Notes under the pieces: generated by a model
Seen by the model: only the letters and a program-made list of their open reading frames with translations
Told to the model about the DNA's origin: nothing
Database searches by the model: none
Program-made: the position numbers and the translations under genes
NCBI RefSeq assembly: GCF_030408715.1
Contig: NZ_CP047202.1
Coordinates: 434,001-498,000, forward strand
Source of the DNA: Corynebacterium confusum
GTDB lineage: Bacteria; Actinomycetota; Actinomycetes; Mycobacteriales; Mycobacteriaceae
Length of the DNA stretch: 64,000 bases
Reading direction: 5' to 3'
Shown here: one piece after another, positions 18,059 to 28,900 of the stretch
How the letters are laid out: every line of letters begins with the position of its first letter
Position numbering within the stretch: position 1 is the first letter of the stretch

Positions 18059-18478
18059 ATGTCAGACTCACCAGATTTGGTGTACTTTTCTAGCGTTTCT
18101 GAAAACACAAAAAGATTCGTCGAACGCTTAGATAGACCCGCAGTGCGCATTCCACTGCGGCCCAAGAAAACCGGAATGATCCAGGTTTCACACCCGTACG
18201 TACTCATCGTTCCAACCTACGGCGGTGGCTCGCTCAAACGCGCAGTCCCCAAACAGGTCATCGACTTCCTCAATGACCCAATCAACCGTTCCTTTATCCG
18301 GGGCGTGATTACCTCAGGCAATACCAACTTCGGAAGCGCTTACTGCGTCGCCGGCCGCATCATTTCCGCTAAGTGCCACGTTCCAGAGCTGTATCACTTC
18401 GAGCTGCTCGGCACGCAGAAGGACGTTGCCGCTGTAAAGCAGGGCCTTCACAAGTTTTGGGAGCAGCAAAGCAACTAA
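18059..18478 (+). CDS. nrdI: Flavodoxin-like RNR accessory protein NrdI
   Basis: Supplies reduced flavin-derived oxidant to NrdF for radical cofactor formation. The 139-residue product has the FMN phosphate loop [14 protein letters not shown], the PTYGGGS loop and [10 protein letters not shown], all typical of NrdI. Of several in-frame ATGs the one at 18059 is preferred: it gives the normal NrdI N terminus and has AGGA at a usable distance. In class Ie RNR, NrdI is needed to hydroxylate the radical tyrosine to DOPA, so its retention beside a metal-free NrdF is meaningful. Confidence 0.9.
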   Translation: MSDSPDLVYFSSVSENTKRFVERLDRPAVRIPLRPKKTGMIQVSHPYVLIVPTYGGGSLKRAVPKQVIDFLNDPINRSFIRGVITSGNTNFGSAYCVAGRIISAKCHVPELYHFELLGTQKDVAAVKQGLHKFWEQQSN

Positions 18479-18545
18479 CAATTACACCCCATTGATTTCC
18501 CACAAAATGAAGACCACATCCGCAACACACAGATTGGAAACCACA

Positions 18546-20741
18546 ATGCCGCCACTTAAGGCCACCCCCACACAGCCCATTGGCCCTACGCCCCGCACCG
18601 CTTCAGCAGACGATGCCGGCGGTGTCGGTAAGCGCAAGAGCTACCATGCACTCAACGCGCAGCTGAACCTATTCGACGATTCGGGAAGAATCCAGTTCGA
18701 CAAGGACATTGAGGCAACACAAGACTTTTTAGCGCACCATGTCACTCCCCGCATGCATCAGTTTGAATCCACCAAGCAGCGCTTGGAGTGGTTGGTTGAT
18801 AACGAATACTACGAGCGGGAATTCCTTGAGCTTTATGATGACGATTTTCTGTGCACTATGTACGACAGAGCCCACCGAGCCAAGCATCAGTTCCGCACTT
18901 TCCTCGGCGCATTTAAGTTCTTTACTTCATACGCACTGAAAACCTTTGATGGCTCGCGATTTCTGGAAGGCTACGAAGAACGCGTCGCCACCACAGCTTT
19001 GTACCTTGCACAGGGCGATGAAGAGCTTGCGGAGAAGCTGGTGGATGACATCATGACCGGACGCTTCCAGCCCGCCACCCCTACTTTTCTCAACGCAGGA
19101 AAAGCCCAGCGTGGCGAAATGGTCTCCTGCTTCCTCCTTCGCATCGAAGACAATTTGGAAAGCATTGGCCGCAGCGTGAACTCTGCACTGCAGCTTTCAA
19201 AACGCGGCGGTGGTGTGGCCTTGTTACTGAGCAATCTGCGCGAATCCGGAGCCCCAATCAAAAAGATTGAGAACCAAGCTTCCGGCGTAGTCCCAGTCAT
19301 GAAAATTCTGGAAGATAGCTTCAGCTATGCCAACCAATTGGGCGCTCGACAGGGCGCTGGAGCCGTCTACCTACATGCGCACCATCCAGATATTCTTCGT
19401 TTCCTGGATACCAAGCGGGAAAATGCCGATGAGAAAGTCCGCATTAAGACTCTTTCGCTGGGAGTTGTTATTCCAGATATAACCTTCCAGCTGGCCAAAG
19501 AGAACAAGGATATGCATCTTTTTAGCCCGTATGACATCGCTCGCGAGTACGGCGTAGCCATGTCTGACATGTCTATCACCGAGTATTACGACGAGCTGGT
19601 TTCCAATCCGCGAATTTCTCATACGACTATCAAGGCCCGCGAGTTTTTCACCACGCTGGCTGAGCTTCAGTTTGAATCTGGATACCCCTACATACTCTTT
19701 GAGGATACGGTCAACCGCGCTAATCCCCTCAAAGGACATATCAATATGTCCAATCTGTGTAGTGAGATCCTCCAGGTCAACACGCCATCCACCTACGGCG
19801 CCTCAGGTAACTACACCACCGTTGGCCAGGACATTTCCTGCAATCTAGGGTCGCTCAACATCGCTAAAGCTTTTGAATCACCGGACTTTGGGGAAACTGT
19901 TGAAACCGCGGTGCGCGCTCTCACGAAGGTCTCAGACCTAACAAATATCGAAGCTGTTCCTTCCATCGCTCACGGTAATGCATCCATGCATGCCATCGGG
20001 TTGGGCCAAATGAATCTCCACGGTTTCCTGGCTTCCAAGCGTATTCCTTATGGCTGCGCCGAAGCACTGGACTTTACAAATATCTATTTCCTGACCGTGA
20101 CCTATCATGCGCTCCGTGCATCCCATGCGCTAGCGGTTGAGAAAGGTCAACGATTCACTGGCTTTGAAGAATCCACCTATGCCACTGGCGTCTACTTCGA
20201 CAAGTACATCGACCAAGACTGGGCGCCGGCCACTGACCACGTAAAACAGCTATTCCATGAGGCTGGCGTGCAGATTCCTCAACGCGAGGATTGGCTACGG
20301 CTCAAGAACCAAGTGATGCAAGACGGCATCTACAACGCCTACTTGCAGGCAGTTCCACCCACTGGATCAATTTCCTACATCAATGACTCCACCGCGTCCA
20401 TACACCCGATTGCCTCCAAGATTGAAATACGCAAGGAAGGCCGCTTGGGGCGCGTGTACTACCCCGCACCGGAAATGACCAACGACAACTTGGAGTATTT
20501 CGATGACTCCTACACCGTGGGGTACAAAAAAATCATCGACACCTACGCTATGGCCACCCAACACGTGGACCAAGGGCTTTCCCTGACTTTGTTCTTCACC
20601 GCTGACACCACTACGCGGGACATCAACAAGGCACAAATCTATGCCTGGAAAGCCGGAATCAAGACCTTGTACTACATCCGTTTACGCCAACCTGCACTCC
20701 AGGGAACCGAGGTCGAAGGCTGCGTTTCCTGTGCTCTGTAG
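18546..20741 (+). CDS. nrdE: Class I ribonucleotide reductase alpha subunit NrdE
   Basis: Catalytic subunit that reduces NDPs to dNDPs. About 731 residues, normal for NrdE, without an ATP-cone. Active-site pieces are present: the redox Cys in [16 protein letters not shown] with the thiyl-radical Cys, [10 protein letters not shown], the Tyr pair in LYYIRLRQ, and the C-terminal CVSC pair. The start at 18546 follows GGAAACCAC; upstream ATGs at 18492 and 18507 lack a ribosome site. No nrdH glutaredoxin gene lies in the operon, so a host reductant must serve. Confidence 0.93.
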   Translation: MPPLKATPTQPIGPTPRTASADDAGGVGKRKSYHALNAQLNLFDDSGRIQFDKDIEATQDFLAHHVTPRMHQFESTKQRLEWLVDNEYYEREFLELYDDDFLCTMYDRAHRAKHQFRTFLGAFKFFTSYALKTFDGSRFLEGYEERVATTALYLAQGDEELAEKLVDDIMTGRFQPATPTFLNAGKAQRGEMVSCFLLRIEDNLESIGRSVNSALQLSKRGGGVALLLSNLRESGAPIKKIENQASGVVPVMKILEDSFSYANQLGARQGAGAVYLHAHHPDILRFLDTKRENADEKVRIKTLSLGVVIPDITFQLAKENKDMHLFSPYDIAREYGVAMSDMSITEYYDELVSNPRISHTTIKAREFFTTLAELQFESGYPYILFEDTVNRANPLKGHINMSNLCSEILQVNTPSTYGASGNYTTVGQDISCNLGSLNIAKAFESPDFGETVETAVRALTKVSDLTNIEAVPSIAHGNASMHAIGLGQMNLHGFLASKRIPYGCAEALDFTNIYFLTVTYHALRASHALAVEKGQRFTGFEESTYATGVYFDKYIDQDWAPATDHVKQLFHEAGVQIPQREDWLRLKNQVMQDGIYNAYLQAVPPTGSISYINDSTASIHPIASKIEIRKEGRLGRVYYPAPEMTNDNLEYFDDSYTVGYKKIIDTYAMATQHVDQGLSLTLFFTADTTTRDINKAQIYAWKAGIKTLYYIRLRQPALQGTEVEGCVSCAL

Positions 20742-22071
<1,330 letters not shown>

Positions 22072-22111
22072 TCGCACGTACCTACGCCCAACTAAGAAGA
22101 AAGGACTTCCT

Positions 22112-22693
22112 ATGACCACCCCACGCATTAGTGTTATCGTCGGCAGCCTGCGCCGCGGCTCATTTGCGCGCAAGATTGCACACGAAGTGCTCACAATGAT
22201 CCCTGAAAACTACCAGGCAGACATCGTTGAAATCCGTGACTTGCCGCTCTATGACTTCGACTACGATGACCCCTCGGTCACGGACAAGCCCATTCCAGCT
22301 GAGTACACCACTTTCCGCGACACCATCAAGAACTCGAGCGGCGTCCTCTTTGTTACCCCGGAAAATAACCGTACTATCCCTGCCTGTCTCAAGAATGCAG
22401 TGGACATCGGTTCCAAGCCCAACTCGGATGTGGCTTGGAAGAACCTTCCCGCAGGTATCATCAGTCACTCTGTAGGCCGCATGGGCGGCTACAGTTCACA
22501 GAAGAACCTCCGGCTCGCCCTGTCCTACTTCGATATGCCGCTTCCTGGTCAGCCCGAGGTATTCCTTGGCCAATCCCCCACCCTCTTCGAAGACTCCGGC
22601 CATCTCAATGAAGGCACCGCAGGCTTTGTCAAAGACTACGTTATACGCTTCCTGCAGTTGGTCGACATGACATTAACAGCCAAGCACAGCTAG
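22112..22693 (+). CDS. NADPH-dependent FMN reductase family protein
   Basis: A 193-residue flavodoxin-fold reductase: phosphate-binding loop VGSLRRGSFARKIA near the start and the family motif TPENNRTIPACLKNAVD, then HSVGRMGGYSSQKNLR. The ATG follows AAGGAC. Members use NAD(P)H to reduce FMN, azo compounds or quinones. As last gene of the RNR block it could supply electrons to NrdI, which lacks a dedicated reductase here; this is inference from position. Confidence 0.85.
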   Translation: MTTPRISVIVGSLRRGSFARKIAHEVLTMIPENYQADIVEIRDLPLYDFDYDDPSVTDKPIPAEYTTFRDTIKNSSGVLFVTPENNRTIPACLKNAVDIGSKPNSDVAWKNLPAGIISHSVGRMGGYSSQKNLRLALSYFDMPLPGQPEVFLGQSPTLFEDSGHLNEGTAGFVKDYVIRFLQLVDMTLTAKHS

Positions 22694-22830
22694 CGACGGC
22701 GACTAACCCTAGCCACCGCCCTCTACGAAGTACTTGAAGGCTTCTAAAGGGCCTTCTCAAAGACACAAACCCCGGATTCACACTCATCCTTGAGTTACCT
22801 GAATCTGAACCCAGGACGCTTCAAAAAACA

Positions 22831-22875
22831 CCGCTCTAATTCTTCGATTTTCGCTGAATTAGAGCGGTTTTAGCG
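22831..22875. terminator. Bidirectional terminator between the RNR block and the relaxase gene
   Basis: Perfect 12-bp arms CCGCTCTAATTC (22831-22842) and GAATTAGAGCGG (22856-22867), flanked by A-rich and T-rich sequence. It lies between convergent genes. Confidence 0.8.
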
Positions 22876-22948
22876 CTGTCGCTGGACACTGACCCCGGCG
22901 ACACCCTGCTAGGCCGCTACAGGGCCGTACAGGGCGCGTGGTGAGCTA

Positions 22949-24568
22949 CTACAGCTCCATGCCACCATCGCGGTCGCGCTGTTGCTGCTGCTGGCGGCGC
23001 TTGTTGGTTCGTTCCTGAGCACGACGGCGTGCGGCGGTCCGTTCCTGCTGAGTGCGCTGTTCGACAGTATCGAGGTAGCGCTGCTTCATCTCAGGGTCGT
23101 TATCGAGTTCGACATGCAGGAAGTCCCGGTCTACGTGGGAAATCTCTTGCAGAGACTCAACAGCCTCTTCGATGATGATCTTGGCTTCCTCCTCTGCAGC
23201 TGCGCGGCGCGCTTCGAGACTTTCGGCGAACGCACGTTTCTCCGTGTCAAAGGCTTCACGCTCACTGTCCAGGGCTGCGCGTTCGCTAGCCAGCTGTTCA
23301 CGCTCACGCGCGGCCTCGCTGCGGATGCTCTCAGCGTCCCGCTCGGCTTCCTTGCGTGCTGAGGTGCGGATGCTCTCTGCGTCCTGTTCCGCACGCTTGA
23401 GCTTGCCCTCTGCAGCACTGTTGACCTCTTCGGCACGGTCCAGCAGCTCATCTGCTTGAGCTTCGGCCAGCCCTGCCGTCTGCTCAGCATCCTTGCGTGC
23501 TTCACTACGGATCTGCTCTGCCTCCTGCTCAGCCTTCTCGCGTGTCTCGCGTAGTACGCGTTCGGCCACTGCACGCGCCTGCGTGTCAGCGTTCTCCAGT
23601 ACGCCCTGCGCTGCTTCACGGTCTTTCTTGGCCTGTTCGAGTTCCTCTGCGGCCTGCTTGAGATCACGGTCAATCGCGTCCATGTCTCGTTGTACAGAAC
23701 GGCGCTTGACCTCCACCTCGTCCTCGCGGTTCGTGAGGTCACGCTCCCGGTCCTGCTGCTCCGCATAGCGGTCAGGACTGAGTGACTCGTCGTGTCGTTC
23801 AGACACATCTAGCTCTACCGGATAACCCAGCGCGTACATGTGCTCGCGGAGTCCGCGCTGCGCGTCGATGAACTTCTGGTTCCCGGAGATTTGTTTGCCC
23901 TTCTTCGGGCCATCTTTGTACCGCACCGAGGTGTCGGTGTTGTACGCGATGCCGGGGCGGCAACGTAGCTTGGCAGGGTCTTTCGGGTCAGGGGAGAAGG
24001 TGTCAGCCTGGAACTGGATGTGAGGCGTGCTCTCATCGAAGTTCATATCCCCGCCGGCCACAGCATCGATGCCGCCGGGGATGAAGTTCTCGGCGAGCCA
24101 GCGCATCGACTCTTCGAGGTACTCCTTCGCTTCGTCGTAGTCGCGCGCTACCAGCCGTGCTCGCTTCACCTCACGGCCGTCCACCTCACTGGTGTAGAAA
24201 TCGGGGACCTCCACACACATCGACTTCGGCAGATGCACGACGAACAATGACGTTTCAAACGAGTTCTTCTGTACACGTACACCGTCCATACGGGCGTCCT
24301 GGTACTGCAGGACTTCCTCGACGGATGTTGCGCGCCTGAACGTCCCATCTCCGTTGTTCACGAACGGGACGTTCAAGTGCGCGTCGGCCACGACGATGTT
24401 TGAGTTCATCGCGGCCTGATGCGCGAGATCCTGCGGATCTAATTCTCGCATCGCCTCCTTGAGGAGTCGCTTGCGATCTCCACGTGTGTCTCCGCCGCAG
24501 TTATCGCGGCGAAGATGGCGCAGATTGAACGCTGCGCGTCCCTTCTGCGCTGTAGATGTCTCCGACAT
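22949..24568 (-). CDS. MobV/Pre-type relaxase with coiled-coil C-terminal region
   Basis: DNA-nicking protein for mobilization. About 539 residues. The N-terminal third resembles Mob/Pre: RAAFNLRHLRRD (His18 is the candidate nucleophile, as His22 of MobM) and the third motif NFDESTPHIQ at 176-185. MobM has HxDESTPHxH, so the first and last His are Asn176 and Gln185 here; Glu179 and His183 remain. Residues about 300-500 are a long charged coiled coil. The start is fixed by AGGAGGT upstream; an in-frame ATG at 24709 lacks such a site. Confidence 0.8.
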   Translation of the reverse strand: MSETSTAQKGRAAFNLRHLRRDNCGGDTRGDRKRLLKEAMRELDPQDLAHQAAMNSNIVVADAHLNVPFVNNGDGTFRRATSVEEVLQYQDARMDGVRVQKNSFETSLFVVHLPKSMCVEVPDFYTSEVDGREVKRARLVARDYDEAKEYLEESMRWLAENFIPGGIDAVAGGDMNFDESTPHIQFQADTFSPDPKDPAKLRCRPGIAYNTDTSVRYKDGPKKGKQISGNQKFIDAQRGLREHMYALGYPVELDVSERHDESLSPDRYAEQQDRERDLTNREDEVEVKRRSVQRDMDAIDRDLKQAAEELEQAKKDREAAQGVLENADTQARAVAERVLRETREKAEQEAEQIRSEARKDAEQTAGLAEAQADELLDRAEEVNSAAEGKLKRAEQDAESIRTSARKEAERDAESIRSEAAREREQLASERAALDSEREAFDTEKRAFAESLEARRAAAEEEAKIIIEEAVESLQEISHVDRDFLHVELDNDPEMKQRYLDTVEQRTQQERTAARRRAQERTNKRRQQQQQRDRDGGMEL

Positions 24569-24646
24569 ATCTGTGTACCTCCTGTAGATGTGTGCGCGCA
24601 CACGGAGCCTCTGTCTTCGACCCCTCCATGTACGCGCACACATGGC

Positions 24647-24735
24647 GAACTTGAGTTTTCTGGGGACCCCTAAGAATCGTTCGGGTCCCTTAGCTACGCC
24701 GTCCCACACGATTCTACCCCAAAAAACTCAAGTTC
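24647..24735. other. Nested inverted repeats upstream of the relaxase: candidate oriT
   Basis: Outer arms 24647-24665 (GAACTTGAGTTTTCTGGGG) and 24717-24735 pair almost fully. Inner arms AGAATCGT (24673-24680) and ACGATTCT (24708-24715) are perfect. A further stem, CTTTAG-CCCC-CTAAAG, follows at 24735-24750. Placement about 80 bp before the mob start is where MobV oriT sites usually lie. A leader attenuator is the alternative. Confidence 0.5.
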
Positions 24736-24750
24736 TTTAGCCCCCTAAAG

Positions 24751-25474
24751 ACCTCAGTCTAACCTCCTCGCAAGCTCGGATAACCGAGGTCTCACGGGGG
24801 CGCCTGCAGCGGGCAATAGCGAAGCTGCAAAACCCTCCCTATTCGGTCGGCTTTCTCCGCTTCGCCTTGTGTGAAAGGCTACGTGACCTGCGAAGATACG
24901 CTGTGGCGATCTCCTTGGTCCCGTAGCAGGGCAGTGTCTTCACGGCGCTATTCGCCCCATTCGACCCTGCCAGAGGCTTCTGACGAAGCCCGACATAACC
25001 GTCACATTAAAAATGTACCGGTTATGAAGCGGTGCGCATTTTCGGCGCGAAAATTGACGCCGGTATGTAAGCGGTGCATTTTCCCTGCTCATGCAGTGAA
25101 AATAAGACTTTTCAAAAAAGTCCTGGCGTCGCACCCCCTTATACTGTGTTTACGGTGTCAGCGCTGAAAATCAGCTCTGACACATCAAATCCGTCATCGC
25201 TGCAGCTCAGACGGTAAAAAATCGGTTATGAACCGATTGTTTTTTGCGTGTAACCGGTTCGTAACCGGTTGCCAAAATATCCTTCGGAATATCCGCCGTA
25301 GCCGGACTGTTTTCGCGTTGCTGCAGCCTTGCAGCATGGCCACGGCAGTGGCTCTGGGCACGACAAAACCCCGCCACGAGGACGGGGTTTCGATGGGGGA
25401 GCAACCGCTACAGCGGTACAGTTCTCGCGCTTAGACCGTACGGCGACACAGGGTTCGGCCGTACAGTCTCGCGC
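24751..25474. repeat. Noncoding region with iteron-like palindromes (candidate origin or operator cluster)
   Basis: No convincing gene. A dyad spans 24994-25026 (CATAACCG and CGGTTATG arms with an inner ACAT/ATGT). AGCGGTGC-type direct repeats followed by CATTTTC occur near 25024 and 25065. AATCGGTT-ATG-AACCGATT lies at 25220-25238, and two AACCGGTT copies at 25252 and 25263 (11-bp period). Such repeats upstream of mobilization genes and downstream of a replication gene suggest a replication or control region. Confidence 0.45.
25366..25390 (-). terminator. Terminator of the minus-strand replication operon
   Basis: AAACCCCG / CGGGGTTT stem with a 9-base loop; on the minus strand the stem is followed by TTTTG. 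It lies about 85 bp beyond the last gene of the operon. Confidence 0.65.
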
Positions 25475-25756
25475 CTAATTCTGTACAGTCTCGCCGGAGT
25501 TATCCGGCTCGCCAGACGCTCCGCTGTCGGTACCAGACGACTTCTCACCGTCAGGCTCGGTGGGCTTGGCCGCCTTGTCTTTGCCCTCTTTGGGCGGCTC
25601 ATCGCCGTCGAGGTTTACCTCAAACTCTTTGGCGTACTCACGCATCTTCTCTAGCCGTTCCTTCGCCGCCTTGTGTGCACGGCGGGCTTCATTCACGACG
25701 TCTTTGGCCCGCTGTTCTTCAAGCATCGCGGCCTCGTAGTCTTCACGAAAAGACAT
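25475..25756 (-). CDS. Small charged coiled-coil protein (93 residues)
   Basis: Unrecognized. Residues 1-55 form a charged helix likely to be a coiled coil (EDYEAAMLEEQRAKDVVNEA, then RRAHKAAKERLEKMREY); the C-terminal half is a disordered acidic and Gly/Ser-rich tail. The start is fixed by AAGGAG 6 bases upstream. It follows the polymerase gene and a 35-residue membrane peptide on the same strand and may be an accessory to replication or a scaffold; no function can be stated. Confidence 0.65.
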   Translation of the reverse strand: MSFREDYEAAMLEEQRAKDVVNEARRAHKAAKERLEKMREYAKEFEVNLDGDEPPKEGKDKAAKPTEPDGEKSSGTDSGASGEPDNSGETVQN

Positions 25757-25785
25757 GATTTTTCTCCTTGGTTGAGGGTTATTTC

Positions 25786-25893
25786 TTACTGAGGTTTGCC
25801 GACAAACAATGCCCACAGACCACAGGTGCAGAGCGTCATCATCCACCAGAAAAACTTGGCAGCCGGTGACGCCTTACGAATTACCTGAGACAC
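25786..25893 (-). CDS. Very small membrane peptide (35 residues, GTG start)
   Basis: A GTG preceded by AAGGAGAGAAAA opens a 36-codon frame. The product has a short basic N terminus (SQVIRKASPAAK) and one hydrophobic segment with FFWWMMTLCTCGLWALFVG, then KPQ. It sits 92 bp after the polymerase gene and 29 bp before the next small gene. Support comes from the strong ribosome site and a clean single-TM composition. Confidence 0.5.
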   Translation of the reverse strand: MSQVIRKASPAAKFFWWMMTLCTCGLWALFVGKPQ

Positions 25894-25985
25894 TTTTCTC
25901 TCCTTAATTGATCATCAACAAAAACGGTTTGCACTAACACACGCGGCGGACCACGCGTGGGCAGTAGGGCGCTCATGTGGCACCC

Positions 25986-28900
25986 CTACTTACAGCCAGC
26001 CCATGACTCCGCAGGGCCTGCAGAGTCAGACAGGACAGGGACTTCCACACCGTCCTTGCCGGGCAGTGTGACAGCGTTGAAAGCAGCCATGACGGTCTGC
26101 TTGATCTCCTCGGCACGGTCACGCGGGACCGACAGCACGATCTCGTCGTGGACGAAGATGCGGATCATTTCCAGCACCTCCTGAGGGAGGTTCAACACGC
26201 CCTCTAGGAACACATCACGTGCCGTGCCTTGGCCGTACGCGGCAGGTGCTTGTGTGTACGCAGTGGAGCGTCCTACAGCCACACGGCGGCCAAACCCAGT
26301 TGCAACCCAGCCGAGCGCCTCAGCGTGCTTGCGAAGGTGGTTTTTGAAGTATTCGAGTTGCGGAAACTCGAAGTGCATGCGGTCCAACTGCCCCTGTGCC
26401 TCGACCTCGGAGATGCCAGCGTGGGCTGCAAAACTCTTTGATCCCATGCCGTAGTTCGCGGCGTGGCCGAGTGCCTTCGCATCAGGCCTGCGCTCAGCGT
26501 CACCGAAGACCCTGATGGCCATCTCGGTGTGGGCGTCGCGGCCCGGCGCAAAGAGTTCTGCGTACGCAGAATCACCGCTACCTGCTGCCATGCAGCGCGC
26601 GTCGATCTGGGAGAGATCCACGGAGATCAGTTCTTCGTCAGCGTTATCGGCCACAATCATTTCGCGCTGGCGGATCAGCCGTGCATCGCGAGAACCGAAC
26701 ACCGTCATGCCGGGGTTCGTGGTACTCAGCCGACCAGTGACCTGGCTTGATTGGATACTTGGATACACCTTGTCTCCGCGCAGATGCTTCTTGATCGTCG
26801 AGGCCGGAGTAGAAGACTGCAGCAGCGCCTCCATCTTCTCGGCCAGTTCGACAACCTCCGACACGTCAGCGTGCTCTGCCGCGAGCTGATTTAGCGCCTT
26901 AGCGCTGATGCTGATACGCCCGCTCTTCGTACGTGGAACAGCAACGCCGAAACTATCTAGATAGTCGGCAATAGCTTGTTTTCCGCTGTTGGACGACCAC
27001 GGTTCTTTCCCCTCATCAGGGATACCAACCGTGTCCACAAGCCATTCACGGATCTCAGCCTTGACGACTGCTTCCTCTGCGAGGAATTGCTCGACCTTGG
27101 CAGTGTCAACGCGGATGCCGTGAGCCTCAACCACGCTCAGAACGTGCATTTTCTCGTGCTCGCGGCGCAGATACTCTGCGCTGACGGCCTCCAAGGCGGC
27201 TGGGAGCATCTGGTTATAGACAGCTACGTTTGCACGCACGTCTTGCAGTGCATACGCGATGTATTCAGCATTATCCAGCGGGATCTTGTCAAAACCACCA
27301 TATTGCTTAGCCAGCGCCTTGAGCGCGCTATCACCGTCGCGGAGCAGTTTGCCGTCTACACCACAACGTTCGGCCACAGCGTCGAGACCGTAGCCCAAAT
27401 TGGTGTCCCCACCGGCAGCCAAGCGAGACAGGATCAACGTGTCGTGTACTTTGCCGGCCTCTATAAGAGCCTTGTCATCCAAGCCGTAGAGCCGTTGCAA
27501 CGCTGGCAGGTCGTATTGCACGATGTTGTGGCCAACGATGGTGTCTGCGTGCTCTAGCAGTGGGATGAGTTCACTAGCAATGTCGGTGGTGGCCACAGGC
27601 TCTGCACCGTTGACGGAGTAGGTGGCGAGGCGTACGAAATCAGGATCATCCGTGACGTGCAGGTCATCTGCGTCACCAGTTTCAAGGTCGAACACGACGG
27701 TTGTGCTGTCGGAAGGTGCTGCGGGTGAGACAGGTTCATCTGCTGTTTCTGCAGGTGTTGGCGTCGGCTCGGGTGCTGGCGGGGGAGTACCGCCGCCGTT
27801 GCCGCCGTCACCACCGGTGCCGGGATCACCGTCGTCACCATCGTCACCGTCACCGAAGGGACCACCACCAGCAAGAGGGTCATCCTCCGGTGCTCCACGC
27901 CAGACCACTTGGTACCGCCGTTCAGAAAACGGGCCTCCCTCAATTGATTCGATAGCAAGGCCGTCAAGCGTGCGGTTTTCGAGCCGCCTATACACACGGT
28001 TAAGCGAGAACGACCGAGCGTCCTCAGTACCGTAAATACCCGAAGGTAGAGGTACGTAAGGGTCTTCCATGCCCAACTTTGCCCACAACGTGTCTGAGGA
28101 ATCGACATCGTCCTGTTCATTGATCTTTGCGATGATGCGCTCAATGTCATACGGACGGAAGCCGTTGGGGCACCGGCCAGAGCCTTGCACATGGGCATAC
28201 AGCCAGTACAGGTGCATAATGTTTGTGCGTTCACCATCGTTGCGCTCACGACGCTGCTCGGCCACACCGTCCATGAAGTCGCCGTAGCCGACGTGCTCAA
28301 GCACCCCGCCGACGTTGAAATACCATTCCTCGAAGCTGCCGACCGGCGCGCCAGGTCGAGGTTCGGGCCTGCCGGCAACAATCCACGCTTGAACAAACGT
28401 CAGCAGAGCTGCCAACAGCTCCGGGCGCTTTTCCTTAATCGTGGCATTGAGTCGTGGGTATTTGAAGCCACTTCGCGCCTCGGCAAAGTCAGTAGGGACT
28501 TCCAGGTCGATGTAGAAGAATCGGCGGCCATTGTCATCTGAACATGAAACGTTGTTGCCGGTGAAGACCATTTGCATATTGTTCGGAACACTAATCATGC
28601 GAGATTCACCGAGTACACGGCCCTCGTGGCGCTCGGCGGTAATCGCTGCAGCCAGAGACTTGAAGTCCAGAACTCCGTCGGGTTCGTCAAAGAGCGCGAG
28701 CGTGTTTCCCGCAAGAAACATAGAGGTCAAGACCTTGGAAAACTCATCGTCCTTGCTCGGGCATTTCGTGACAGGTACGGGTGAACCCGTAATCAACGTC
28801 GAAGCACCGGACATGATCACACCTTTACCCACGGCAGGGCCAGAACCAGAAATACAAGCCGCAGGGGACTTATCCACAGACGGCCTGAACAACATGCTCA

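Noticed and set aside
24751..25474. Possible CRISPR array because of repeated short motifs
   Set aside because: Repeats are short, unevenly spaced palindromes without spacer-size units; no cas genes nearby.
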